From: Rhizobacter sp. OV335
GTDB lineage: Bacteria; Pseudomonadota; Gammaproteobacteria; Burkholderiales; Burkholderiaceae_C
NCBI RefSeq assembly: GCF_900142965.1
Contig: NZ_FRCQ01000024.1
Location: 1-64,000 of the forward strand
Length of the DNA: 64,000 nt
Reading direction: 5' to 3'
Within the stretch, counting starts at the first letter, position 1. Each line of letters begins with the position of its first letter. Position numbers and translations under genes: made by a program. The notes under the pieces were generated by a model. The model was given only the letters and a program-made list of their open reading frames with translations, was not told where the DNA came from and searched no databases. Below are positions 9,861-18,071 of this stretch, piece by piece.

Positions 9861-10741
9861 AAGACACCATCCTGCTGGTCGGCCACGGCTCGCGCGAGAA
9901 GAGCGGCAACGACGAGATCGAGCGCTTCGCCGCGCTCTGGCGCGCCCGCCATCCGCACTGGCGCACCGAGCTGTGCTTCATCGAGTTCGCCGAGGTCGAG
10001 GTCGAGGATGGGCTGGACCTCGCCGCGACCGGCTCCGAGCGCGTGATCGTCGTGCCGCTGATCCTGAACGCGGCCGGCCACGTCAACGTCGAGATCCCGT
10101 CGCACATCGCGCGGGCCCGGCTGCGCCATGCCGGCGTGCGCTTCGACTACGCGCCGCACCTGGGCGTGTGCGAGCCGGTGCTGGAGGTGCTGCGCCGCCA
10201 GCTCAAGCAGTGCATGCATGCGCTCGACATGCCCGACCCGACCGGCACCGGCGTCGTGCTGCTCGGCCGCGGCTCGTCGAACCGCGAGGCCAACGGCGAG
10301 ATGGCGCGGATGGCGCGCTGGCTGTTCGAGGAAGGCGACCACGAGCTGGTCGACTTGGCCTTCACCGGCATCGCCTGGCCGCGGCTCGAGCGCGTGGTGC
10401 AGCGCCAGGTGCAGCTGGGCATGCGGCAGGTGATCGTGCTGCCCTACTACCTCTTCACCGGCACGCTGATCCAGCGCATCGGCCGGCAGGTCGAGCACCT
10501 GCGCCTCCAGTACCCGCAGGTGCGCTTCGCGAGCGGCACGCACTTCGGCTTCGAGCCCGAGATCGCGCAGCTGCTGGCCGGGCGCGTCGACGCGCTGATG
10601 CACGGCGCGCTGGCCGCGGTGCCCGTGAGCGACGAAGCCGCGCAGTGGGAGGCCCATCACCACGATCACGATCACGCGCATCCACACGAACATGCGCATC
10701 CCCACGAGCACGCCCATGACCACGCAGAACACGGTCACTGA
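9857..10741 (+). CDS. cbiX: Sirohydrochlorin cobaltochelatase, His-rich tail
   Basis: Inserts Co2+ into sirohydrochlorin. 294 residues, the long (two-domain) CbiX form. The N-terminal LLVGHGSREKSGN carries the metal-site His, and a second half begins at VVLLGRGSSNREANGEM. The last ~27 residues are nearly all His, Asp, Ala, Glu and Pro, a metal-storage-like tail common in class II chelatases. The DNA for this tail also contains the start of cobH, which overlaps by 26 bases. Presence of CbiX points to early (anaerobic-type) cobalt insertion. Confidence 0.94.
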   Translation: MKDTILLVGHGSREKSGNDEIERFAALWRARHPHWRTELCFIEFAEVEVEDGLDLAATGSERVIVVPLILNAAGHVNVEIPSHIARARLRHAGVRFDYAPHLGVCEPVLEVLRRQLKQCMHALDMPDPTGTGVVLLGRGSSNREANGEMARMARWLFEEGDHELVDLAFTGIAWPRLERVVQRQVQLGMRQVIVLPYYLFTGTLIQRIGRQVEHLRLQYPQVRFASGTHFGFEPEIAQLLAGRVDALMHGALAAVPVSDEAAQWEAHHHDHDHAHPHEHAHPHEHAHDHAEHGH

Positions 10742-11408
10742 ACAGCTCACGCGCGCCGGCCGGGCGATCGAGCACGACAGCTTCGCGGTGATCGACCGCG
10801 AGGTCGGCCCGCACGACTACGCGCCGCACCAGTGGCCGATCGTGCGCCGCATGATCCACGCGAATGCCGACTTCGACTTCAACGGGCTGACCGCCTTCCA
10901 TCCGCGCGCGGTGACGGCCGGCATCCACGCGATCCTGTCGGGGCGATCGCGCGTGGTCGCCGATGTCGAGATGATCTGCGTCGGCCTGTCGGCGCCGCGC
11001 CTGGCGCACTTCGGCATGCGCACGCACCAGTTCATCGCCGATGCCGACGTGATCGCGCAGGCCAAGGCCGACGACACGACGCGCGCGGTGCAGGCGATGC
11101 GCAAGGCGCACCGGCTCGGGCTGCTTGACGACGCGGTCGTCGGCATCGGCAACGCGCCGACTGCGCTGATCGAGCTGGTGCGGCTGATCCGTGACGAAGG
11201 CGCGCGCCCGGCGCTGGTGGTCGGCATGCCGGTCGGCTTTGTCTCGGCCGCCGAATCGAAGGAGCTGATGTCGCAGGTCGACGACGTGCCGTGGATCGTG
11301 ATCCGCGGCCGCAAGGGCGGCTCGACGCTGGTCGTCGCCGCGATCCACGCGCTGCTCAGCCTCGCCGAGGCGACGCCGGAGCACGCACCGGGGGCCACCC
11401 CGCCATGA
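10716..11408 (+). CDS. cobH: Precorrin-8X methylmutase
   Basis: Moves the C11 methyl to C12, giving (hydrogeno)cobyrinate (CobH/CbiC). 230 residues from ATG 10716. Key features are HDYAPHQWPIVRRMIHANADF with the catalytic His, VVADVEMICVGL, IGNAPTALIELVRL and VGMPVGFVSAAESK. The ATG at 10692 is possible but would place eight residues inside the cbiX His tail. Overlaps cbiX by 26 and cbiD by 4 bases. Confidence 0.95.
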   Translation: MTTQNTVTEQLTRAGRAIEHDSFAVIDREVGPHDYAPHQWPIVRRMIHANADFDFNGLTAFHPRAVTAGIHAILSGRSRVVADVEMICVGLSAPRLAHFGMRTHQFIADADVIAQAKADDTTRAVQAMRKAHRLGLLDDAVVGIGNAPTALIELVRLIRDEGARPALVVGMPVGFVSAAESKELMSQVDDVPWIVIRGRKGGSTLVVAAIHALLSLAEATPEHAPGATPP

Positions 11409-12514
11409 TGGAGAAGACCGTCAAGCGCGGCACCCGCACCGGTTTCACGACCGGTGCGTGTTCGGCTGCGGCCGCGCGCGCGGCGGTCCTGGGCCTGATC
11501 GACGGCGAGGTGCCGCCGTCGGTCGAGGCGCTGCTGCCGAACGGCCAGCGCGTGCGCTTCGACGTGAGCGACGGCCAGTGCGACGCCGGCAGCGCGCACG
11601 CGATGGTGATCAAGGACGCCGGCGACGACCCCGACTGCACCGACAAGGCCCACCTGACGGCCGACGTGCTGCGCCTGCCCGGCGCGGCCGGCGAGGTGGT
11701 GCTGCTCGGCGGCTTCGGCGTCGGCACCGTGACGATGGCCGGGCTCGGCCTCGCGGTCGGCGGGCCGGCGATCAACCCGGTGCCGCGCCGCAACATCGAA
11801 GAGAACGTGCGCGAGGTCGGCACCGCGCTGCTCGCGAGCGACGGCCTGCAGGTCACGATCTCGGTGCCGCAGGGCCTCGAGATGGCGAAGAAGACCCTGA
11901 ACGCGCGCCTGGGCATCCTCGGCGGCATCTCGATCCTCGGCACCACCGGCATCGTCAAGCCGTACAGCACCGCGGCCTACCGCGCGAGCGTGGTGCAAGG
12001 GGTCGAGGTCGCGGCCACCACCGGCAGCGACACCGTCGTGCTGACCACCGGCGGGCGCACCGAAAAGTTCGCGATCGCCGAGATGCCCGGCCTGCCCGAG
12101 GCCTGCTTCGTGCAGATGGGCGATTTCCTGCGCTACGCGCTCGACGCCGCGGTGAAGGCGAAGCTGAAGCGCATCGTGATCGGCGGCATGGTCGGCAAGC
12201 TGACCAAGATCGCGCAGGGCGAGACCATCACGCACGCGAACCGCGCCGAGGTCGACACCGAGCTGCTGGCCCGGCTGGCCGCCAGCATCGGCGCGCCGCC
12301 CGACGAATGCGCCGCGATCGCCGCGGCCGAGACCGCGCGCTTCGCGGCCGAGCGCATGCAGGCGCTGGGGTTGATCGACCCGTTCCACCGTGCGCTGGCG
12401 CGCCAGGTGGTGAGCACCGTGATGGGCCGCTACCCGGGCCGCTTCCGGCTCGACGTGCTGGTCTGCGATTTCGACGGCAAGAAGGTGGCGGAGGCCTCTT
12501 CGAATGAGGAATGA
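11405..12514 (+). CDS. cbiD: Cobalt-precorrin-5B C1-methyltransferase
   Basis: Methylates C1 in the cobalt-early pathway. 369 residues (ATG 11405; ATG 11408 is also possible). TRTGFTTGACSAAAARA at the N terminus and the GGFGVGTVTMAGLGL and NPVPRRNIEENV segments are diagnostic for CbiD. It replaces CobF of the oxygen-dependent route, consistent with cbiX and cbiG here. The stop overlaps the alternative start of cobL. Confidence 0.96.
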   Translation: MMEKTVKRGTRTGFTTGACSAAAARAAVLGLIDGEVPPSVEALLPNGQRVRFDVSDGQCDAGSAHAMVIKDAGDDPDCTDKAHLTADVLRLPGAAGEVVLLGGFGVGTVTMAGLGLAVGGPAINPVPRRNIEENVREVGTALLASDGLQVTISVPQGLEMAKKTLNARLGILGGISILGTTGIVKPYSTAAYRASVVQGVEVAATTGSDTVVLTTGGRTEKFAIAEMPGLPEACFVQMGDFLRYALDAAVKAKLKRIVIGGMVGKLTKIAQGETITHANRAEVDTELLARLAASIGAPPDECAAIAAAETARFAAERMQALGLIDPFHRALARQVVSTVMGRYPGRFRLDVLVCDFDGKKVAEASSNEE

Positions 12515-12515
12515 C

Positions 12516-13817
12516 ATGACCCACGACGCTCCCCGCCCGCACCGCTGTCGCATCGTCGGCGTGCTCGACGACGGCGCCGCCAGCCTGGGCGCACCGGCGC
12601 TGCAGGCGCTGGCCGAGGCCGACCTGGTGATCGGCGCCAAGCGCACGCTGGCGCTGCTCGAATCGCGCATCCAGCCCGAGGCCGAGCGCCGCGCGATCGG
12701 CGGCCTGGCTGCCGTGGCCGAGGACATCCGCCAGGCCCAGGCCACCGGCAAGCGCTGCGTGGTGCTGGCCACCGGCGACCCGCTGTGCCACGGCATCGCC
12801 GGCTACCTCGGCATGCAGCTGTGCCTGGACGCGATCGAGGTGCTGCCCAACCTGTCGACCATCCAGCTCGCCTGCGCCCGCGTCGGGCTGGTGTGGCAGG
12901 ACCTGAAGATCGAGAGCGTCCATGCGAAGGACGCCGGCGAATGGCCCGGCCCGGGCGCCGAGCCGTCGCACGGCCTGTACGCGCTCGCGCAATCGCTGCG
13001 CCGCCAGGCGCGGCTGGCGGTGCTGACCAGCCCCGACAACACGCCCGACCGCATCGCGCGGATGATGCAGGCCGAGGGCCTGGCGGACGACTTCCAGATC
13101 GCGGTCGCCGAGCGGCTGCTGCAGCCCGATGAGCGCATCGTCACCGGCTTGTCGATCGCCGACGCGGCGCAGGCGAGCTTCGCCGATCCGAACGTCGTGC
13201 TGCTGTGGCGCCAGTCGGCGCGGGCCCTGCCGGTGCGCTTCGGCCTGCCGGACGCGAGCTACGAACAGCGCCATCCGGACAAGGGCCTGATCACCAAGCT
13301 GGAGGTGCGGGCGGTGTCGCTCGCGCGCCTGCAGCTGCGCGAAGACAGCATCGTCTGGGACATCGGCGCCGGTTCAGGCGCGGTCGGGCTGGAGGCGGCG
13401 CGGCTGTGCCCGGCCGGCCATGTGTACGCGATCGAGAAGAACGACGACGACGTGGCCATCGCCGGCCGCAACCGCGCGGCGCTGGGGGTCGGCAACCACA
13501 CGCTGGTGCACGCGAAGGCGCCGCAGGCGATGGACGGCTGGGCCGATCCGGACGCGGTCTTCATCGGCGGCTCGGGCGGCGAACTGGCCGAGCTGATCGC
13601 GCTGTGCCTGCGGCGGCTGCGGCCGGGCGGGCAGCTGGTGATGAACTTCGTGACGATCGAGAACCTGGGCACGGCCACCAGCACGCTCGCCGGACTCGGC
13701 ACCGAGTGGGACGTCGTGATGCTGCAGGCCTCACGCAGCAAGCCGATCCTGCACATGCACCGGATGGCGGCCGAGAACCCGGTGTGGATCGTCTGCGCGC
13801 GAAAGGCGGCGTCATGA
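12516..13817 (+). CDS. cobL: Precorrin-6Y C5,15-methyltransferase (decarboxylating), CbiE-CbiT fusion
   Basis: Methylates C5 and C15 and decarboxylates C12 acetate. 433 residues. The N-terminal CbiE tetrapyrrole-methylase part includes VLATGDPLCHGI and VLPNLSTIQLACARVGL. The C-terminal CbiT part has the class I SAM motif VWDIGAGSGAVGLEAARL near 285 and VFIGGSGGEL. ATG 12516 is chosen because GAGGA lies 5 bases upstream at 12506-12510; ATG 12504 would add four residues. Overlaps cobI by 4 bases. Confidence 0.95.
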   Translation: MTHDAPRPHRCRIVGVLDDGAASLGAPALQALAEADLVIGAKRTLALLESRIQPEAERRAIGGLAAVAEDIRQAQATGKRCVVLATGDPLCHGIAGYLGMQLCLDAIEVLPNLSTIQLACARVGLVWQDLKIESVHAKDAGEWPGPGAEPSHGLYALAQSLRRQARLAVLTSPDNTPDRIARMMQAEGLADDFQIAVAERLLQPDERIVTGLSIADAAQASFADPNVVLLWRQSARALPVRFGLPDASYEQRHPDKGLITKLEVRAVSLARLQLREDSIVWDIGAGSGAVGLEAARLCPAGHVYAIEKNDDDVAIAGRNRAALGVGNHTLVHAKAPQAMDGWADPDAVFIGGSGGELAELIALCLRRLRPGGQLVMNFVTIENLGTATSTLAGLGTEWDVVMLQASRSKPILHMHRMAAENPVWIVCARKAAS

Positions 13818-14599
13818 CGCTCGGACGATTGATCGGCGTCAGCCTCGGCCCGGGCGACCCCGGCCTGATCACGCGCGCCGCGTGGGCGCAGCTGGAACGC
13901 CGCGACACCGTGTGGACCTACCCGACGCGCAGCACGAAGACGCCGAGCTACGCGTTCGACATCGTCGTTCGCAGCGAGCTCACGCCGCCGGCCGAGCACC
14001 TGCCGCTGCTGTTCCCGATGACGCACGACGAGGAGAAGCTGCTGCGCAGCTGGCACCGCGCCGCCGACACCGTGCTGCCGCTGCTGCTGGCCGGGCGCGA
14101 CGTGCTGTTCCTGGTCGAGGGCGATGCGAGCACCTACGCAACCTTCGGCCACCTGGCGCGCACCGTGAAGGCCCGCGACGAGCGCATCGCGGTCGACACC
14201 ATCGCCGGCGTCAACGCCTTCAACGCCGCCGCGGCCACGCTGGGCCGCCCGCTGGGCGAGCAGGACGACACCATCGCGGTGGTGCCGGCGGCCTATGGCG
14301 TCAGCGCACTCGACCGCCTGCTCGGCGATTTCGACACGCTGGTGCTGATGAAGGTCAAGCCGCTGATCGAGGACCTGCTCGACTGGCTGCAGCAGCGCGC
14401 GCTGCTGGACGGCGCGGCCTTCATCGAGCGCTGCGGCGCGCCGGACGAACGCGTGCTGCGCGGTGCCGAGATGCTGTCGCTGCGCGGCCAGAAGGTCAGC
14501 TACCTGTCGCTGATGCTGGTCCACAACCATTTGCGTGTCCGTGGCGAACGGATCCGCGGATGCCTCAAGAAATCCAGCCCGGAGACCCTCGATGACTGA
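13814..14599 (+). CDS. cobI: Precorrin-2 C20-methyltransferase
   Basis: SAM-dependent methylation at C20 of (cobalt-)precorrin-2 (CobI/CbiL). 261 residues. GVSLGPGDPGLITRAAW at the N terminus, FLVEGDASTYATF, and VDTIAGVNAFNAAAATLG are tetrapyrrole-methylase motifs; LVLMKVKP is typical of CbiL/CobI. Start overlaps cobL by 4 bases and the 3' end overlaps cbiG by 8 bases. Confidence 0.94.
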   Translation: MTLGRLIGVSLGPGDPGLITRAAWAQLERRDTVWTYPTRSTKTPSYAFDIVVRSELTPPAEHLPLLFPMTHDEEKLLRSWHRAADTVLPLLLAGRDVLFLVEGDASTYATFGHLARTVKARDERIAVDTIAGVNAFNAAAATLGRPLGEQDDTIAVVPAAYGVSALDRLLGDFDTLVLMKVKPLIEDLLDWLQQRALLDGAAFIERCGAPDERVLRGAEMLSLRGQKVSYLSLMLVHNHLRVRGERIRGCLKKSSPETLDD

Positions 14600-15335
14600 C
14601 CCCCGCATCGCGATCGTCGCGATCACCAAGCACGGCGCAACCCAGGCGGCCCAACTGGCTGCGCAACTGCCGCACGCCCACATCGTCTGCGCCGAGAAAT
14701 TCGCCGCCACCTTCGCCGGCCTCGCGAACCCGCTGCGCGCCTACACCGCCGCGTTGCGCGACGAGATCGGCCCGCTGTTCGCGGCCTACGACCAACTGAT
14801 CTTCTTCGTCTCGCTCGGTGCCGTCGTGCGGCTGATCGCGCCGCACCTGAAATCGAAGGACGGGGACCCCGGCATCACCGTCGTCGACGACGCCGGCCAG
14901 TTCGTGATCCCGGTGCTGTCGGGCCACGTGGGCGGCGCGAACGCCTGCGCGGAACAGGTCGCCGCGCTGCTCGGCGCGACACCCGTGCTGACCACCGCCT
15001 CCGACGTCGGCAAGACCATCCCGGTCGACATCCTCGGCCGCGAGCTCGGCTGGAAGGTCGAGGCGCCGAAGCTCAACATCACCCGCGTGTCGGCCCACGT
15101 CGTCAACGGCGAACCGATCGCCTTCGTGCAGGAAGCCGGCAGCCCGAACTGGTGGACCCGGCCGACGCCGCTGCCGGCCAGCATCCACCGCTTCGAGCGC
15201 TTCGAAGACGTGGACCTGGCGCGCTTCAAGGCGGTGCTGTGGGTCACGCGGCGCGCGATCGACGACACGCTGTGGCAGCAGTTGAACGAGCGCCTGGTCG
15301 TCTACCGCCCGCCGCTCGACGAGGCTGCGCCATGA
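14592..15335 (+). CDS. cbiG: Cobalt-precorrin-5A hydrolase, N-terminal/central CbiG
   Basis: Opens the delta-lactone of cobalt-precorrin-5A and releases acetaldehyde. 247 residues from ATG 14592, covering the N-terminal and central CbiG regions: IAIVAITKHGATQAAQL, FVSLGAVVRLIAPHL, VVDDAGQFVIPVLSGHVGGA. The C-terminal CobE-like domain is encoded by the next separate gene, which overlaps it by 4 bases. The split is clean and in a different frame, so it is a natural two-gene form, not a frameshift. Confidence 0.92.
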   Translation: MTDPRIAIVAITKHGATQAAQLAAQLPHAHIVCAEKFAATFAGLANPLRAYTAALRDEIGPLFAAYDQLIFFVSLGAVVRLIAPHLKSKDGDPGITVVDDAGQFVIPVLSGHVGGANACAEQVAALLGATPVLTTASDVGKTIPVDILGRELGWKVEAPKLNITRVSAHVVNGEPIAFVQEAGSPNWWTRPTPLPASIHRFERFEDVDLARFKAVLWVTRRAIDDTLWQQLNERLVVYRPPLDEAAP

Positions 15336-15727
15336 GGGTCGCGCTCGGGCTCGGCTGCGACCGCGGCACGCCGGTCGAGACGCTGTCGCGCGCGGTCGGC
15401 GAGGCGCTGGCGCTGGCCGGCGTCGCGCTCGCCGATGTCGCGGCGGTCGCCAGCATCACGCTGAAATCCAACGAACGCGGCCTGCTGGAACTGGCCGGGC
15501 AGCGCGGCTGGTCGCTGCACTTCTACGACGCCGCCGAGCTGGCCGAGGTGCAGGTGCCGAACCCGTCGGAGACGGTGCGGCGCTACACCGGCACGCCATC
15601 GGTCAGCGAGGCCGCCGCGCTGCTCGCGGCCGGCGCGGCGCCAGCCAGCTCGTTGCTGGTCGAGAAACACATCCTGCGCGGCGACGACGGTCGCCACGCC
15701 ACCGTCTCAGTCGCACGCTGCAGATGA
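15332..15727 (+). CDS. cobE: CobE / CbiG C-terminal domain protein
   Basis: 131 residues. ALGLGCDRGTP at the N terminus and SITLKSNERGLLELA, VPNPSETVRRYTGTPSVSEAAA are the conserved blocks of CobE and of the CbiG C terminus. It probably acts with the preceding cbiG product in contraction of the ring. It overlaps cbiG by 4 bases. A 29-base gap with an AAGGA site separates it from cbtB. Confidence 0.92.
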   Translation: MRVALGLGCDRGTPVETLSRAVGEALALAGVALADVAAVASITLKSNERGLLELAGQRGWSLHFYDAAELAEVQVPNPSETVRRYTGTPSVSEAAALLAAGAAPASSLLVEKHILRGDDGRHATVSVARCR

Positions 15728-15756
15728 CTCTCCCTCCTCTTCTGAAAGGAAACACC

Positions 15757-15945
15757 ATGAACCCGCAAACCCTGCAACCCTCGATCGCCCTGCCCGCCAC
15801 CGCCTCGCGCGGCGTGCTGCGCCAGCTCGCCGCCGGCGCGCTGCTCGGGGTCGTGATGCTGTACGGCGTCGCGTTCGCCGAGAGCCCGCTCGCGCACAAC
15901 GCGGCGCACGACGTGCGCCACGCCACCGGCCGTCCGTGCCACTGA
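15757..15945 (+). CDS. cbtB: CbtB small cobalt-transporter subunit
   Basis: 62 residues: one predicted membrane helix (LAAGALLGVVMLYGVAFAE, about 26-45) followed by a short His-rich tail with HNAAHDVRH. This matches CbtB, the small subunit proposed to form a B12-regulated cobalt importer with CbtA. ATG 15757 has AAGGA 8 bases upstream; an in-frame ATG at 15724 would add 11 residues overlapping cobE. cbtA starts 10 bases after its stop. Confidence 0.9.
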   Translation: MNPQTLQPSIALPATASRGVLRQLAAGALLGVVMLYGVAFAESPLAHNAAHDVRHATGRPCH

Positions 15946-15955
15946 GCGGGAGCCG

Positions 15956-16765
15956 ATGATGCTGTTCCGACGCCTGGTGTGGTGTGCGCTGCTCGTCGCC
16001 TTGGCGGTGGGCAGCCTGCAGTGGGTCGTGCAACGCTGGCAGGCGGTGCCGATCATCCTCGCGGCCGAGGAGTTCGAGGTGCAGAAGGCACCCGTGCAGG
16101 CCGCCCTCGACGCCCATGCCCACACACCGGAAGAAGCGGCCCATGCGCACCACCACGACGTGGACTGGACGCCGGCCGACGGCCTCGAGCGCAGCTTCTG
16201 GACCTGGGTCGCCAACCTGCTGAATGCGTTCGCGCTCGCGCTGCTGGTGTTCGCGGCGATGGGAGCATGGGCCTGGAAACGCGGGATGCCGGCCGGGGCA
16301 GGCGCCTGGCCGATCGCCGCGGCGGTCGCCGCGACCGGCTGGCTGAGCCTGCACCTGTGGCCGTCGCTCGGCCTGCCGGCCGAGGTGCCGGGCATGGAAG
16401 CCGCCGACCTGCACCTGCGGCAGCTGTGGTGGCTGCTCGCTGCCGGCAGCGCGCTGTCGGCCTGCGCGCTGGTCGCGTTCGGCAGCAAGCCGTGGCGCTG
16501 GGCGGCTGCCGCGGCGTGGCTCGCGCTGCCGTTCGTGATCGGCGCGCCGCAGTTGATCGGCGACCCGCTCGGCGCGTTCAGCGGCGAGGCGCACCAGCGC
16601 CTGCAGGTGCTCGGCCGCGATTTCGTGCTGGCGACGCATGTGTCGGCGTCGCTGTTCTGGATCTCGATGGGCATCGTTGCCGCGCCGGTGTTCAAGCGCT
16701 GGCTGGCGCCCTTGCTCGATCGATCTTCCAGCGCTGCGGCGCTACCCACCGGGAGCCTGGCATGA
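15956..16765 (+). CDS. cbtA: CbtA cobalt-transporter subunit
   Basis: 269 residues with about five or six hydrophobic helices. A His-rich stretch (HAHTPEEAAHAHHH, about 52-65) lies in the first loop, suited to Co2+ capture. Partner of CbtB. Two adjacent ATGs (15956, 15959) are equally usable and GGGAG lies just upstream. The stop overlaps cobJ by 4 bases, placing transport in the same transcript as corrin synthesis. Confidence 0.91.
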   Translation: MMLFRRLVWCALLVALAVGSLQWVVQRWQAVPIILAAEEFEVQKAPVQAALDAHAHTPEEAAHAHHHDVDWTPADGLERSFWTWVANLLNAFALALLVFAAMGAWAWKRGMPAGAGAWPIAAAVAATGWLSLHLWPSLGLPAEVPGMEAADLHLRQLWWLLAAGSALSACALVAFGSKPWRWAAAAAWLALPFVIGAPQLIGDPLGAFSGEAHQRLQVLGRDFVLATHVSASLFWISMGIVAAPVFKRWLAPLLDRSSSAAALPTGSLA

Positions 16766-17739
16766 GCGGCAAGATCACGCTGGTCGGGATCGGCCCCGGT
16801 GCCGTCGAGCACATGACCCAGCGCGCCCGCGAGGCGATCGCCGAGGCCGATGTCGTCGTCGGCTACGTCACCTACATCAAGCTGGTCGCCGACCTGCTCG
16901 ACGGCAAGGAGGTCGTGCGCAAGGGCATGACCGAGGAGCTCGACCGGGCCGTCAGCGCGCTCGAGGCGGCCCGCGCCGGCAAGAAGGTCGCGCTGATCTC
17001 GTCGGGCGATGCCGGCGTCTACGGCATGGCCGGGCCGACCTACGAAGTGCTGTTCCAGGCCGGCTGGACACCGGCCGACGAAGTGCAGGTCGAGGTGGTG
17101 CCCGGCGCGTCGGCGATCAACGCCTGCGCGGCCCGCGTCGGCGCGCCACTGACGCACGACTTCTGTTCGATCTCGCTGAGCGACCTGCTGACGCCGTGGC
17201 CGGTGATCGCGCGCCGGCTCGATGCGGCCGCGCAGGCCGACTTCGTCGTCGCGCTCTACAACCCGAAGAGCGGCCGCCGCACGCGGCAGATCGTCGAGGC
17301 GCAACGGCTGTTCCTGCGGCACCGCCGGCCCGATACGCCGGTCGCAGTCGTCAAGAGCGCCTACCGGCGCCGCGAGCGCATCGAGTTCACCACGCTGGCC
17401 ACGATGGCCGAAAGCGAGATCGGCATGCTGAGCACGGTGCTGATCGGCAACAGCCACACCTTCGTGCGCGACGGGCTGATGGTCACGCCGCGCGGCTACT
17501 CGAACAAGTACGACATCGAGCAAGGCGGCGAGACGCGCGACGGCGAACGCGCCGGCCGCTCGCTGAGCACCGGCCTGCTGGGCTGGCTCGAAACACTGCA
17601 GGCGCAGGTCACCGCAGGCCACACCATGGCCGACCTCGCGCGGCTGCACGGGCTGCCGGCTGACTACCTGGCGGCCACACTGGCCGAGCCAGTCGAGATC
17701 ACCACCACCAACACGACGACCGACGAGGGGGAGGGCTGA
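16762..17739 (+). CDS. cobJ: Precorrin-3B C17-methyltransferase
   Basis: Methylates C17 and drives ring contraction (CobJ/CbiH). 325 residues. TLVGIGPGAVEHMTQRA at the N terminus, LISSGDAGVYGMAGP, VVPGASAINACAARVG and FVVALYNPKSGRRT are diagnostic. The C-terminal ~70 residues extend beyond the minimal CbiH domain and are Thr/Glu-rich at the end. Last gene of the biosynthetic operon; a strong hairpin follows four bases after the stop. Confidence 0.95.
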   Translation: MSGKITLVGIGPGAVEHMTQRAREAIAEADVVVGYVTYIKLVADLLDGKEVVRKGMTEELDRAVSALEAARAGKKVALISSGDAGVYGMAGPTYEVLFQAGWTPADEVQVEVVPGASAINACAARVGAPLTHDFCSISLSDLLTPWPVIARRLDAAAQADFVVALYNPKSGRRTRQIVEAQRLFLRHRRPDTPVAVVKSAYRRRERIEFTTLATMAESEIGMLSTVLIGNSHTFVRDGLMVTPRGYSNKYDIEQGGETRDGERAGRSLSTGLLGWLETLQAQVTAGHTMADLARLHGLPADYLAATLAEPVEITTTNTTTDEGEG

Positions 17740-17742
17740 GAC

Positions 17743-17775
17743 CCGCGCGGGGGCGAGCTGATGGCCCCCGCGCGG
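17743..17775. terminator. Perfect 12-bp GC hairpin after cobJ
   Basis: CCGCGCGGGGGC (17743-17754) and GCCCCCGCGCGG (17764-17775) pair perfectly over 12 bp with a 9-base loop, three bases after the cobJ stop. There is no T-tract, so it is either a hairpin that protects the 3' end or a non-canonical terminator separating the cob operon from the next riboswitch. Confidence 0.7.
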
Positions 17776-17782
17776 CAGACAC

Positions 17783-17985
17783 GACCAGGTGCCTGCGGCG
17801 TTCACTGCGCCGCGGGTCAAACGGGAACGGGGTTCGACGCCCCGACTGCACCCGCAACGGTGTGCGAGCGCAAACGCGTCACGACGGTTCATGACCGCCA
17901 AGCCACTGGGCCCACCGGCCCGGGAAGGCGATGCGTTCGAGGCCTGACAGGTCTCGGCTCGCGAGTCCGGATACCGGCCTGGCGT
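17783..17985 (+). ncRNA. Cobalamin riboswitch 2 (before TonB receptor)
   Basis: B12 aptamer elements: AGGTGCC (17787), TCAAACGGGAACGGG (17817), the B12-box core CTGCACCCGCAACGG (17846-17860) and GAGTCCGGATACCGGCC (17963-17979). P1 pairs CCAGG (17785-17789) with CCTGG (17979-17983). It lies 86 bases before the receptor start and should repress receptor synthesis when B12 is sufficient. Confidence 0.92.
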
Positions 17986-18071
17986 GAGGGGCCGCTGCCC
18001 GAGGGCCGCGGCGAACACCACGCATGCATCTGCGGGAATGCGGATGCCATGCAGCGACGAGTCTTTCAACG

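Noticed and set aside
14592-15727. Frameshift in cbiG
   Set aside because: The two parts are separate genes with proper starts and a 4-base overlap, and match CbiG and CobE as known natural splits.
15583-18069. 828-codon open frame on the minus strand across cobE-cobJ
   Set aside because: It lies opposite well-recognised cobalamin genes; high GC makes such long antisense frames common. Its composition is Arg/Ala/Gln-rich without motifs.
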